Assembly (NCBI GenBank): GCA_025716815.1 | Contig: JAIXMN010000015.1 | Span: forward strand, 553,501-617,500 | DNA from: Dichotomocladium elegans | Lineage: Eukaryota; Mucoromycota; Mucoromycetes; Mucorales; Lichtheimiaceae | Length of the DNA: 64,000 nucleotides | Direction of reading: 5' to 3' | In this document: one piece after another, positions 9,031 to 19,822 of the stretch | How the letters are laid out: each line of letters opens with the position of its first letter | Numbering within the stretch: position 1 is the first letter of the stretch | Made by a program: the position numbers and the translations under genes | The notes under the pieces: generated by a model | Seen by the model: only the letters and a program-made list of their open reading frames with translations | Told to the model about the DNA's origin: nothing | Databases searched by the model: none

Positions 9031-10710
9031 TTATTTTGAGGCGACGATGACCATATTTCTCGGAGACGTAATCGGGTCAAACAGTGGCCACATCCAGATA
9101 CCCTTTGTTTTCGTATCCGGGTGCTTCGACAGTTCTTCCTTCAGATATATCCACCGATCCATCAATATAAGGCTTTCTAATGCAGGTGCAAGCAATACGC
9201 GTACAGTCCAAAGAATCGCAATCTGCTTGTCAATCTGTTTTTCTATGGCCTCCTTGTAATATGCTTCGGCTTCATCCGGACATATTGTGTTTTCTGGAAT
9301 GCCGAATCGCCGCAGAGCAGCCTGGACATAGATGGGAAATGATACAAAGTCCTTCTTCTTATTCATCCTGCCTAGAATTGGTGCGTTGTCAACAGTGGCA
9401 AGTCCTTTATCTACCATAATATGCTGATGCGAAAGTTTCAGTCACCTGTTTCATTCATGCGATACAGCCCAAAAGTTCTTATTTCTCTACCTGGAGTAGC
9501 GCCCTGAAGAAATGATGCTCGAAAGCCTTGAGCGCTTCTGCTGATCTATCCAGCCAGCGCGACGGAGTTTGGCATGCCAGCATATTTGCAGTAGATGTCG
9601 AGCGGTATCTCAGCTTATTCTTAATAAATTCTGACATAGGAAAGCCCTGTTCTTCAGTGAGAAAATGATAACAGCATCCCACATTGACCAGACTTCCAAT
9701 CTCTTCGCTCTCCACAAAGAGACGCAGCATCAGACTTGAAAGATCACCACACGCGTGTAGGCCGCAGAGAAGCCATTCTTGCTCGTCATCAGGGCTTTCA
9801 TCTTCTCCTTCTTTAGCACGCCATTTCGACAGGATGCCCGATATGTTTTCTGGTGTCACCATATCCGTAACATGATGTAGCTGGAACGTTTGGCGATCCA
9901 AGAGCTTCTTTATGCAATGTTGATCGAATCGCTTTGCACCGCAAGTCTGGACCTCCGACCCATCAACGGCAAGGACTTGTAGGTTGTGCTGGAACGCAAG
10001 TGTTCGGGACAGGTATCCCTGACCAGCACCTAGATCCATGACTGAATGGATATCCTTACGGGTGGCCGCATGTTTGACAAGCGTACTCATAGAGGATACC
10101 TTGACAAGATTGCTTTCAGTAATTACATACCAATCTTTATTGCTCCTTCAAAAGTATACCTCATGGATTTTCTTTTCAGTCATTCCCGGTTGCACATGGC
10201 GGTCAAGTTGACAAGGGACAAGTGAATCTGCTTAGAGTGGATGGGGTTAGCAATGTTATCCCTCCGCTCTCCTTTTCTCACAGCACATTTACTACTCAAC
10301 AGTCTGGCAACGGTATCCGTGGCAGCGGAAGGTCCCGAGCGCGTTTTACAAAATTTTTAAGGGAGACTGGCCAGGTGTCCTTTTATTTGGCAAAGAAAAA
10401 AAAGGTTTCAGAAGAAAAATTAAGAATAAAGCATGATGTGTGTGTGCCTATCGCTTACGTGCTTAGCATCCGCCGCAGCAAGATGAAGAAGTGAATCCAC
10501 ACATTCTTCGTCGTTAGGCAAGAGTAATGCAGACTGCCACTCTGGATCAAGCAGTTCCCATTGTTTGGTGGTAATAAAATCGACAATGTGCATGTTGATC
10601 AACGGCGCGAATTGTCGAACAAATGACGCGAGCTCAGCTGCATATTCCTCGGGCATCAAATGTTTATATGCTTCAGGGAGATACAGCGGTTGATCGGGTA
10701 GATCGGCCAT
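9031..10710 (-). CDS. METTL25/RRNAD1-family methyltransferase-like protein
   Basis: There are five exons on the minus strand: 10710-10459, 10379-10301, 10227-10160, 10099-9491 and 9423-9031 (1401 nt, 466 aa). All introns are GT-AG and phases close exactly. The first exon starts MADLPDQPL. Family hallmarks are an IHEV segment before an S-adenosylmethionine-binding motif, DLGAGQGYLS (about residue 155), then GLHACGDLS and NVGCCYHFLTE, and a C-terminal part containing KKKDFVSFPIYVQAALRR. METTL25 proteins have a class I methyltransferase fold. Some members are proposed to act on ribosome-associated protein or RNA, so the substrate here is unknown. An in-frame upstream ATG (10764) would add 18 residues including a poly-Lys run from an A-tract. 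The gene is divergent from MKT1, 1.1 kb away. Confidence 0.9.
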
Positions 10711-11826
10711 TTTTTTTTTCCAGAGGGGAGAAGAAAACGATAGGGGGTGGGGGACTCGCCGCATTTATCCAATAACCGAAAAAGTCCGCAAGCTTTTCTT
10801 TCAAGCAACACTTCTGTTTCGATACGGAAGTCAGTAGTCCTAAATACATCATCAAAAGGGTTATGCTGGATATATACATGTATGGATATGTTTTACAGTA
10901 TTAAATCTATAGTCATGATGAATACAATAGCCTAGATCCTTACGGAAGCCGCGGTTGCCCAGAAGCCTTGGCATACGCAAGTCGTAAGACGACAAAGACC
11001 CCAATGTGCATTCGCTACAACCATACGTGTAATTCAGACCTGAGTATGGATTATTCAAGAATACAACAACATCATCAGGAAGTGTCAACAGAAAAATATA
11101 ATGGTCCTTCCGGTGATGACAATTCACAGTATCTAAGAAATCCATATACTAACAGAACAGGAAAGAAACAGATTCCAAGCCCTCAACCTTCACTATGATT
11201 CTATAAGTCGACTGCTGCATATGCTATGTGGGCGGCCCAAATGCAAGAGAATCAGCAACTGATATAATTGATTTCTTATAAATAACGGGTAATCGAGAAA
11301 CCTGCTCCCTCGCTGAACTCCTACCTGAACTAGCTCTTTCATGTTGTCGTCCTGTATGATCGCTATAATATTAACTTGTTCTGTTGCAACCTCAAAACCA
11401 TCCTGATTTATAGTCTGAGCAGTCGTACCTTACCTGATGAGTCATGGAAAAGAGGAGAGGTTAAACACCTTTCCGCATTTTCTTTCTGCTGTCACTATCA
11501 TTTCTTCCGAGACAACCTAGGAATCATGCTAGGTACCTTGGGACCCCTAGTGTGCGTTAAAGCGTACAGAGAAAGATAGTGTTTCCTACTAAAGAACGAG
11601 ATTCTATGCCACATCTTTACAATCTATGTGTCTTATTGTGGGAGATAAAGTGCAACATAGTCCCAACGTGGGCGCAATAGGAGATAAAAGCACTTTTGGT
11701 CGGTGAGGCTTAATTCCTAAAATTGAGACAGGGCCCACGGAGTCCTAAAGTTGCAGGTGAAACTCGTCTGGATTATTAGGAGAGCTGGAAAAGCGAACAG
11801 ACCCTCTTGACGCGGTTTTTAGAGTC
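10711..11826. other. Intergenic region between divergent METTL25-like and MKT1 genes
   Basis: This should hold the 5' ends and promoters of both flanking genes. Two overlapping frames at 10861-11198 lack recognisable similarity and I do not call them genes. A clear TATA box was not found for either gene. Confidence 0.5.
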
Positions 11827-14797
11827 ATGCCGATCCGACATTTTGAAAGTAGGTTGCCTTTGCTTGTACCATCAGCACATCGAATAACATGTTCTGTGCA
11901 CACAGTATACACAGCCGAAAGACGGCTTCTGCAAACATCGGGTGTACCTCTCCTCAAAGACACCCGACTGGGCATCGAAGGTTCCTACTGGCTTCGCAAA
12001 ATCCTTGGGAAAGATTCCGCTGTCACTGCCATGGGTGGCCTACCCTTAAAGCTCAAGGAGGTTGTCGAGAACGAAATCAAAGCTTTCAAGTAAGCGGTTC
12101 GCGCTACACATTCTCACTGCCATCTCGTTCCTATGTAAACTCACGTATACACCAACAGAGCTAATCACATTCAACCCATCTTTGTTTTCCCCGGTCTTGC
12201 CATTCTTCGTAAAGACAAACCGTTCTCCCACGAGGACAAGCGCCCAAGCTTACGTGCCACGGGCTGGGAGCTCTATGACAAAAACAGAATCGAATCAGCC
12301 CTTCAGAGCTGGGGCAGCGGCGGAGGGTTCCATCCAGCCGACCTTTTGAATCAAGTTTTCCATATTCTGCATGAGAATGGCATCGAATTCATACGCGCTC
12401 CGTATTCAGCATGGGCACAGGTAACGAAAAAGACGAGTTAGAGAAGGATTCAACCGATGGGATAGCATCCCGAATGACTTACCCCGCTGTTTTTTGATTA
12501 CTTGTTAGCTGGCGTACCTGTACACGCATCCAAAGCAAATCATCAATGCTGTCTACGGTGGTACAGAGTTGCTCATGTTCGATGTGGATAAGATTATCAC
12601 AGCCATCGACTTTGAGGTGAGATGCTCTGTTATTTTTTCATGGGCATTCGCAGAAAAGGACTAATCTTCTTTACAGAAAGGAAATTATATGTGGATGAGC
12701 AAAAAGACTGTTCTCCAAGACTTACATGTCAATGACGAGCAATTTCTTGACATCTGTCTTCTGGCCGGATTCGAATACTGTAGCAGCTTTCCGCCATTAA
12801 ACAACAATATGAATATCAGCTTTACGTTTAAAGGTAAAAAATGCAATGGATACACCTCCCGATGGTCAGCGACTCAACATACAAAAAGATGTTCATGAGC
12901 TTGTCAAACACCACAAGACCGGCTTTAACACAGTCCAATTTTACATTGAGGATCCCGGCGTTTCAAAGAGCAACTATATAGATATGTTCTGTCGTGCGCG
13001 TTGCGTAATCCGGTACCACCCAATCATCACCGACGAAGGTGAAGTCAGGCCTTTGAACGCCGACTTTGCACCCAATGACATCCATGAGTTGATTGGTTAT
13101 CGACTCTCGGATGAGCTATATTACTATCTCATGCGCGGATTAATTGGACCTCAAGTATAAAAAGGGAGGGGGAAAGGGCCAGGACGAGGAATCGAAAGCT
13201 GATCTTTGTACTCTAGTCAATTAACACGTTAGTCTCTGGTGTCTTGATCGAGAATGCGCCTCTGGATAATGGAGAGACGGACGAATATCGCAACTTTCTC
13301 CTGCGTCTTCTCGGCATCCGAACCCAAACTCTGAGTCTTCTCACGCAGCCCCTCCATCACTTTTATCAGACACGCAAGATCGCGAGTTATTTCTATTTCG
13401 ATCCCACACACGAGCACGTCATGCATCACCATCCAAACTACAGCGCTGCAAACAGTGGCAACACATCCAATAATGCCAACTTTTTGAATACTGTCTATCA
13501 AAGCACCCGCTCCTGGCACGTTTCTCACGAGTACCTTGATGAGGAGAAAAAAAGACAAAACGTGAGTCGAAAGACCGTGTAGGAGTGCGTGGATTTTAAC
13601 AGCGCGACATAGACATCTGTGGTGGACATTGCATTTTGTATGAAGGCAACAAAAGAGGAAGCCAACGCGGCAGGAACAGTCTCGCGTACACCATCCGAGA
13701 AGGTGAGAAAGAGTGCGCGGTAATAGCAATGGTTTATTTACATGTCTATTTTTAAAACGAATGCAGATTTTGCGGCAAAAGGATGAAATCGTAGCAAATG
13801 TGCTCTGGAAAACACTTGAAATTCGCGAGTAAGGAGTATACCTGCTAATTCGCCACCGACAGTGTACGCTAATGACTTGCAGCTTTCTGACTTCATCAAA
13901 GCATATTCACACGCCATGGGGTCGTGCCCTGTCAGTCGCCCTTGAGCATCTTAGTTCTTCGGATGCGAAGGAGCCTTCATTTCATATTCAAGAGGCTTTG
14001 CTGAGCGCGCTCGAATTGATCCGTTTCGAGGTTTTGATCGATAAACCGTACTCAAAATCGTATTCCCGTATCGCAGGCAATGGTAAGGTCTGAATATTGA
14101 GCTCAAATGGAAGTGTACTTGGTAACTGTTTATCCTCTTGCCTCAACTAGATGATGATCAGCGCCATATTCGACTCGTCATCAGAACCATGTCACTCCTT
14201 CCGATGGCTCTCAAGGTTCTTTTTTTAAATTCTTTCCATTCTTAGAGATATGGTTTACTGACTTGCTGCTTTTTAAAACAAAAACAGAATGAAGCATGGA
14301 AAGGTCCATTTGATCGCGACTTGTTGGTGTTCAACAGTTTTATCAAGGCATTAAACCGTAGCTATCGAAACTTGTGCGAAATGCTCGTACTCTCGCTCTT
14401 TTTGAATAACCATGTAGAAAAGGAGCGTTCAGATTATTTTGAGATCTCAGATAGGTAAGTTGTTTGCGTATGCAAGAAAGCTATCTCAGCGGCAACGAGC
14501 TCATTCCTCTTTTTTATTTTGAGCCTACCATACGCTTCTGATGTGAATGTCGCGATGGGATTGGTTACCAAGCACTATCTAGAGCAAACACTATCCGCAG
14601 ACAATAAGGCCGCACTGGCCTCGACTGAAGCGGCGTTCCCTGTGTGTGCATCCGTCAAGAGAGATCTTGAGAAAGGCTTTGCATTCTGGAATGCACTGGT
14701 CGCTGGAATCAGCGCGATTAAGGATAGCGACGAAGTTGATCCGACTATGTTTTTGGAGGCCAATGAATGGTTGCAAAAGAGAAAGCTTCAGACGTAA
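11827..14797 (+). CDS. MKT1: MKT1 homologue, XPG-like post-transcriptional regulator
   Basis: There are thirteen exons: 11827-11848, 11906-12089, 12159-12420, 12509-12616, 12677-12833, 12889-13154, 13217-13561, 13613-13702, 13767-13828, 13883-14082, 14151-14215, 14288-14454 and 14524-14797 (2202 nt, 733 aa). All junctions are GT-AG and in phase. The N-terminus (MPIRHFE, then LKDTRLGIEGSYWL) and the segments around AVYGGTELL, KTVLQDL and HTPWGRAL match the XPG-like N-terminal and MKT1_C regions. Yeast Mkt1 (830 aa) works with Pbp1 at the 3' ends of certain mRNAs, and no nuclease activity is established for it. The first coding exon is only 22 nt. Intron 5 (12834-12888) is inferred. Reading through it requires a frameshift in an A6 run, so this junction is the weakest. 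Confidence 0.9.
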
Positions 14798-14861
14798 GGG
14801 AAGAGAGAGCGAGACATCAATAAAAATGAAGGCGTCTCCCTCCTCCCATGCATATACACAT

Positions 14862-14944
14862 ATCCACATACACACCCACATCCAGATGCACGCACGCACG
14901 CACGCGCACACGCGCGCGCGCGCACCCCACTCCCCACACACATG
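14862..14944. repeat. CA/CG-rich alternating purine-pyrimidine microsatellite
   Basis: Just past the MKT1 stop the sequence becomes an almost unbroken alternation of purine and pyrimidine, built from CA, CACG and CG steps, including a (CG)n core near 14910-14923. Such tracts are polymorphic and can adopt Z-DNA. The several open frames crossing it on both strands are artefacts of the repeat. Confidence 0.85.
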
Positions 14945-15183
14945 CACATAGTAGGCGTGTTAACATGGGCGTTTGATGCTATTTCCTGCTTGTTATACTT
15001 TTTTTTTGCCTTAGTTTTCAATGTGGTTACCCACGTGGAATTGGCGTATTCCGCTTTGGGCAATGCGTATTTTTGACTGCAGCTTCTTTTTACTTTAAGA
15101 AAAGAATAGCCCTGCATGCATGAGCAACGGGATTTGATGGTGGCTGCGGTTGAGCCCGTGGAGTTAGATTTGGGTTAAAAGGA

Positions 15184-15191
15184 TATAAAAA
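15184..15191 (+). promoter_or_regulatory. TATA box of the small ORF at 15263
   Basis: TATAAAAA preceded by GGA lies 72 bp upstream of the ATG at 15263, a good distance for a fungal TATA promoter with a short leader. It is the main reason to believe the downstream small ORF is transcribed. Confidence 0.55.
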
Positions 15192-15262
15192 GCGAGCACG
15201 AGCGACGGGGAAGGAACAGAGAGTCGGCTAATACACTGGGAACTCTGGACACATACCTGCCC

Positions 15263-15571
15263 ATGGGTTGGTCGCTCGCGAAGCAGTTTCCTTTCTTCAT
15301 TAGGACACCCAAGAAACGGAAATCGTTTTACTCGTGCCTCACTCGATCATCACCGCAGATGGCGACACAGACCTCCATCGATCACGCTGGTGTGGCGGAC
15401 AACGATGACTTTGATAGCAGCAGCGACACTTCACCACCAGCCCGATCCAGTTCTGCCGCCAATTACTCCAATTTTTATCTCAAGCTACCCGATGGAAGAT
15501 ACCTTGTCCGCATGCGAACCGTTGACCGAGTTACGATTGGGACCTATGTTGTCGAAGGTCACATGATTTGA
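15263..15571 (+). CDS. Small uncharacterised protein, 102 aa
   Basis: This single-exon frame has a basic N-terminal third (GWSLAKQFPFFIRTPKKRK), an acidic and serine-rich middle (DNDDFDSSSD) and an ordered-looking C-terminal end (FYLKLPDGRYLVRMR). I do not recognise a family. Support is the well-placed TATA box at 15184, composition unlike the flanking non-coding DNA, and an A-rich stretch soon after the stop. A second ATG at residue 33 (MATQTS) could be the real start. It could also be a fragment or a lineage-specific gene. Confidence 0.5.
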   Translation: MGWSLAKQFPFFIRTPKKRKSFYSCLTRSSPQMATQTSIDHAGVADNDDFDSSSDTSPPARSSSAANYSNFYLKLPDGRYLVRMRTVDRVTIGTYVVEGHMI

Positions 15572-15780
15572 CTATTTATATAGTACGCGTGTACTATTCG
15601 AAAACATTAAAAAAAAGTAGGAAGCTTCCATCTCCGAACGTGTAACAGGCAGAACCTTTTGTGTGCTTACACACCACGAATGCAAAGTGCGTTTATTTAC
15701 GGTTACATTGAAGCATCTGACGCTGTTGTCGCCATTCCTTTTAAAGGAACCTCCTTGCCTTTATCGAGGACAAAGTGGAA

Positions 15781-17183
15781 TCGTAGTACAGTCTACAACT
15801 CAGTGTAATCGCTCTATTAAACAGGCGCAATTCCAATCCCAGTAAAGTGAATCGAATTAAAAAAGACATTGATGACCCGTATTAGCAAGGCATGTAATAG
15901 TTCATATGTGATTGTCGTTGAAGGCTTTGTTTCTCGCTCTGCGAGATGCCTCAACAAAAGAGATCATAAGGGTGACCAAAAGAAGAGGGAGAGAAAGAAA
16001 GAAAGGGCCGCAAAGACAGACCGCAATTTTGTTTTTCGATTTCGTGCCGCACGAATTTCCTGATAATTGTTTTGCAACAGTCCAAACAGTGGTTTTATGG
16101 AAACCAACAGTCGTGTTGTATTTGGATAGAAGGAAACCAATAGGAATGGGAAAATAAAACAAATGAAGAAGACTTTACTCTTGAAAGACTTTGGCGATAT
16201 GCCTTTGGACAGTAGTATTCGCTGGCACAATAGCAGGCGTGATAAGCTCCGCGGATACAGTGCTAACATTGATTGAAGGACTATTTGAACTTTACCCGTG
16301 GATTGCTGGAAAACGTGTTGGATAATTGCCTTGGAAGCATCGCTGCATGGCCATGCTTTAACACAAGAATCCCAATTACGCGACAGAGATTAATCACTGG
16401 ATACCGATCCTTACCATAACAGCCACTGCTACCAAAGCTGGAACCGGCCGCATACTAGATGTCGGCATTCCGTATCAACGTCTGGTCCACTGACAGACGT
16501 GTATGTATGTCAGCCGTCCACTACTTTTACATTGGCTGTTATGGTAAGGATCGGTATCCAGTGATTAATCTCTGTCGCGTAATTGGGATTCTTGTGTTAA
16601 AGCATGGCCATGCAGTGAAGCTTCCAAGGCAATTATCCAACACGTTTTCCAGCAATCCACGGGTAAAGTTCAAATAGTCCTTCAATCAATGTTAGCACTG
16701 TATCCGCGGAGCTTATCACGCCTGCTATTGTGCCAGCGAATACTACTGTCCAAAGGCATATCGCCAAAGTCTTTCAAGAGTAAAGTCTTCCTCATTTGTT
16801 TTATTTTCCCATTCCTATTGGTTTCCTTCTATCCAAATACAACACGACTGTTGGTTTCCATAAAACCACTGTTTGGACTGTTGCAAAACAATTATCAGGA
16901 AATTCGTGCGGCACGAAATCGAAAAACAAAATTGCGGTCTGTCTTTGCGGCCCTTTCTTTCTCTCCCTCTTCTTTTGGTCACCCTTTTGATCTCTTTTGT
17001 TGAGGCATCTCGCAGAGCGAGAAACAAAGCCTTCAACGACAATCACATATGAACTATTACATGCCTTGCTAATACGAGTCATCAATGTCTTTTTTAATTC
17101 GATTCACTTTACTGGGATTGGAATTGCGCCTGTTTAATGGAGCGATTACACCGAGTTGTCATAAATTGTAAACTGTACTACGA
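15781..17183. repeat. 1.4 kb near-perfect inverted repeat, possible foldback or mariner-type element
   Basis: The left arm (15781-16425, 645 bp) and right arm (16533-17183, 651 bp) are nearly identical reverse complements around a 107-bp spacer. Differences are scattered base changes, a 4-bp GAAA copy-number change near 15995, and about ten bases missing from the left arm near 15797. Outer ends read TCGTAGTACAG and CTGTACTACGA, and each holds TA next to CAGT as in Tc1/mariner termini. A 3-bp GAA occurs on both outer flanks (15778-15780, 17184-17186). Paired open frames in the two arms encode the same peptide in opposite orientation and resemble no transposase I know. It may be a non-autonomous foldback element or a palindromic duplication. 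An assembly artefact is less likely because the arms differ. Confidence 0.85.
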
Positions 17184-19822
17184 GAAACACTGATATCTAC
17201 AAAGTTTTTGCACGACATCAAACTCAAAACCAGACAGCCTTTTCTTTCTGAAATGACAGTAATGCAGCCATGCTCGGGTCTCCGGAGGCTCATTTAATTG
17301 TACAAGGGCATTCAGGCGCGTGACATGTGGATGGTGGCCTTGGGTATTCGTTTATGCTGTCGATGACTCATGAGCATCTGCCCATGGACCGGTCACGCGG
17401 AAATATTTTTGGTCATGTGGATCGATGACAACCTCCAATGGTAGAGTGTCTACGAAATCCAAGATGGAAAACAACGCCCTTTTTCTTTTTGTTCTGTGGT
17501 TTGGCAACACTGCTGATACTATGGTGCCAGTTGTTATCCGACTGAAAGACACGCAGGAGAAAGAGAAACGATGCCTGTATTAACTCCTAGTTTCCTTTTC
17601 AGATCGCGTGGTTGTAAAAGATTTTGTAGCATATATGGAATTGTACATAACAGGCGTATTTTTTCAGCAACTCAATGCGCGGGGGGGGAGCGAATGTAAT
17701 TCGGGCAAAGTGATAAAGCGGAGAGCGTTCAAAGGTGATATATACATAATGTATCTAAGGTTAGTCCATGCCGGCTTGTTGTTCGGTAAAGCCGCCACGT
17801 GAGTATATGCCGAGAGACCGATGCTGCCCTAACCACCGTTCTTGTGGCGACGAGATAAAGGTTGAATTTTACATACGTTCGTATCGCAATTTGACATGAA
17901 GGCGACGACAGAGAAGAAAAAACGACAACAATGTTGTATAGTTTTCCATCATTCAAAGAGAAATAGGCTGTGCCGTTTGAAGAAAGGCAGACCCAATCGG
18001 GTCAATTTGGGGTGGCCCTATTTTCGATTTGGCGATCCAAGAATGTTTTGGCCGATACCTTGCAGAGCGCTTTGAGTGGTGAAATGCATCTATTGTTTCG
18101 CATACAATCAGAAACATTCCCCCTTAGCTTACCTTGTGTATTTCGACTACCAATGGGAATGAGCAAGGACTGATCGAGGGAGAGAAGGGGAGGACGGTAG
18201 ATGGTAAGATGGAGAGGGGGACTCTTTCCTAGGTTTGCTGCTGCAGACTAGACGAGCTCAAAATGTTTCATCATTTTTGAGACAACGTTCAGAGTATCTA
18301 TTCCAAGGATTGTCCGATGCACCTACTCCTTGAGGGGAGGATCACCCCTTGTGGACAGTTGCTTTATCCGAAGCAGCTGCCCATATTTGATGTAACAATA
18401 GATGCTTGTTCAGGAACATCACATACTGGCTTGTCATTTGTTTATTACATTAGTCACCATAGTTGTGTATATGAAAAAAGGCGATAAACGCATCATACTA
18501 TGGCCGACGCCGTATATATACACATAACCTTAAAAAACAGATTTAGATAAAGTGTTCGCTTTAGAATGCGCTGCCGTCCCAGGCTGAGCGTCGCGTGATG
18601 GCAAACCGCGCAAGAAAACATGTGTCCTGTACGTAGCTACTATTGCTGCTACCACCGCTAAAGCCGCTCTGCATACCCCTTCGGTGCTCATCCCAAGAAA
18701 AAGAAAAGGAACGAGTGAACATTCCTTATCAAGAATGTCAACGAAAAAGAAGAAGAAGACAAAGCTAGATGGTCAAATTGTTGATTCATCGAGATCACAT
18801 TATGTGCATGTATATGTCTATCGGTCGTCTCGATAGCGTGATCAGCAAAGGATGGATAAGTGTTGCAGATCTCCTATCGTCATCGCCCGCGCCCTGAATC
18901 CGAAGATGACTATGCTTTCAAATAGTATCAAATTTTTCACACATCAACATTCAATTGGCACCAAATGTACGACGCACGTGGTACATGTTGGAACAGGACA
19001 ATAAGAGAGAGAGAGAGAGAGGAAAAAAAAGAGTAAGAATATCTGTGCTTCCTCTGTTTTATTAAAATCGTATGAAAAAATACGCCAAGAGAGTAATGAA
19101 AGATGGAGCTGAAGAAAAATATGGCTATGATCAACTTACTGTAAAGAGAATAACAATAGTAGGGTTACATAAACTAGTTGGCGGTCAATGTAGGGCACGA
19201 GGATTGTGAGTTTTCTGCTGCGTCTTCCCAAATAAAAAAACGCTGCTACATTTCCAAAAGAATATTTTTGTCATTGTCTAAGCAAGTTGATTGTGCCATC
19301 CCCTTTTAACTTGTAAATATAGAAATGCCGTTCAGCAAAAAAGAGGGACATATATACTGATAGACGCAGAATAATGAAGGAGCAGGGGTAGGAGGAGGTG
19401 AAGAACATAAAATCCATCATGATACAAAATGGTTGAGGCGGAATTCTCCGGTATAAGCGCGTATTGTCCATAGCAGAAAACAGAAGCGGCGACCGTGGCA
19501 CCAGTGGTAGAAACGGCTGGCATGGTACTTGTGTTTGTTTTGAGTTACCTTTTTTATGTTGGCGTTGTGAGTTGCCTATTCCGGCTGAGATTTTTTTGTT
19601 TGTATTTTTTTTTTTATTTTAAATAGGAAGAGTTGCAATGATTTGAACTTCGACTCCTTAACTCTTTCTTCCTTTCATCATTTTCCTTTAGTGCAGTTGG
19701 TAGCGGTTGTATAATACGTATATATATATTTATATATTCCTCTCCTCGTCGCATACACTAGCCGCATCCATAAGCGTATATATTATATCGAATATCCTCC
19801 TTCCTTTCCTCCATCATATATC
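17184..19822. other. Gene-poor interval left of the kinesin gene
   Basis: No gene is supported. Two weak candidates are noted only: a 66-codon minus frame (17352-17552) and a 63-codon minus frame (19332-19523, beginning MPAVSTTGATVAAS), neither with family similarity. A (GA)n tract lies at about 19003-19021. The last 150 bp hold AT-rich TATATA stretches (19718-19738, 19776-19792) that probably belong to the kinesin promoter. Confidence 0.5.

Noticed and set aside
13229..13729. 166-codon minus frame
   Set aside because: It is antisense to MKT1 exons 7 and 8, and crosses an intron.
14646..15117. Overlapping frames on both strands over the CA/CG tract
   Set aside because: Simple-sequence DNA is open in several frames, and the peptides are His/Thr or Arg/Cys repeats.
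15902..16990. Paired frames in the two palindrome arms as a duplicated gene
   Set aside because: The peptides are low-complexity, hydrophobic or basic, differ by frameshifts between the arms, and match no transposase known to me.
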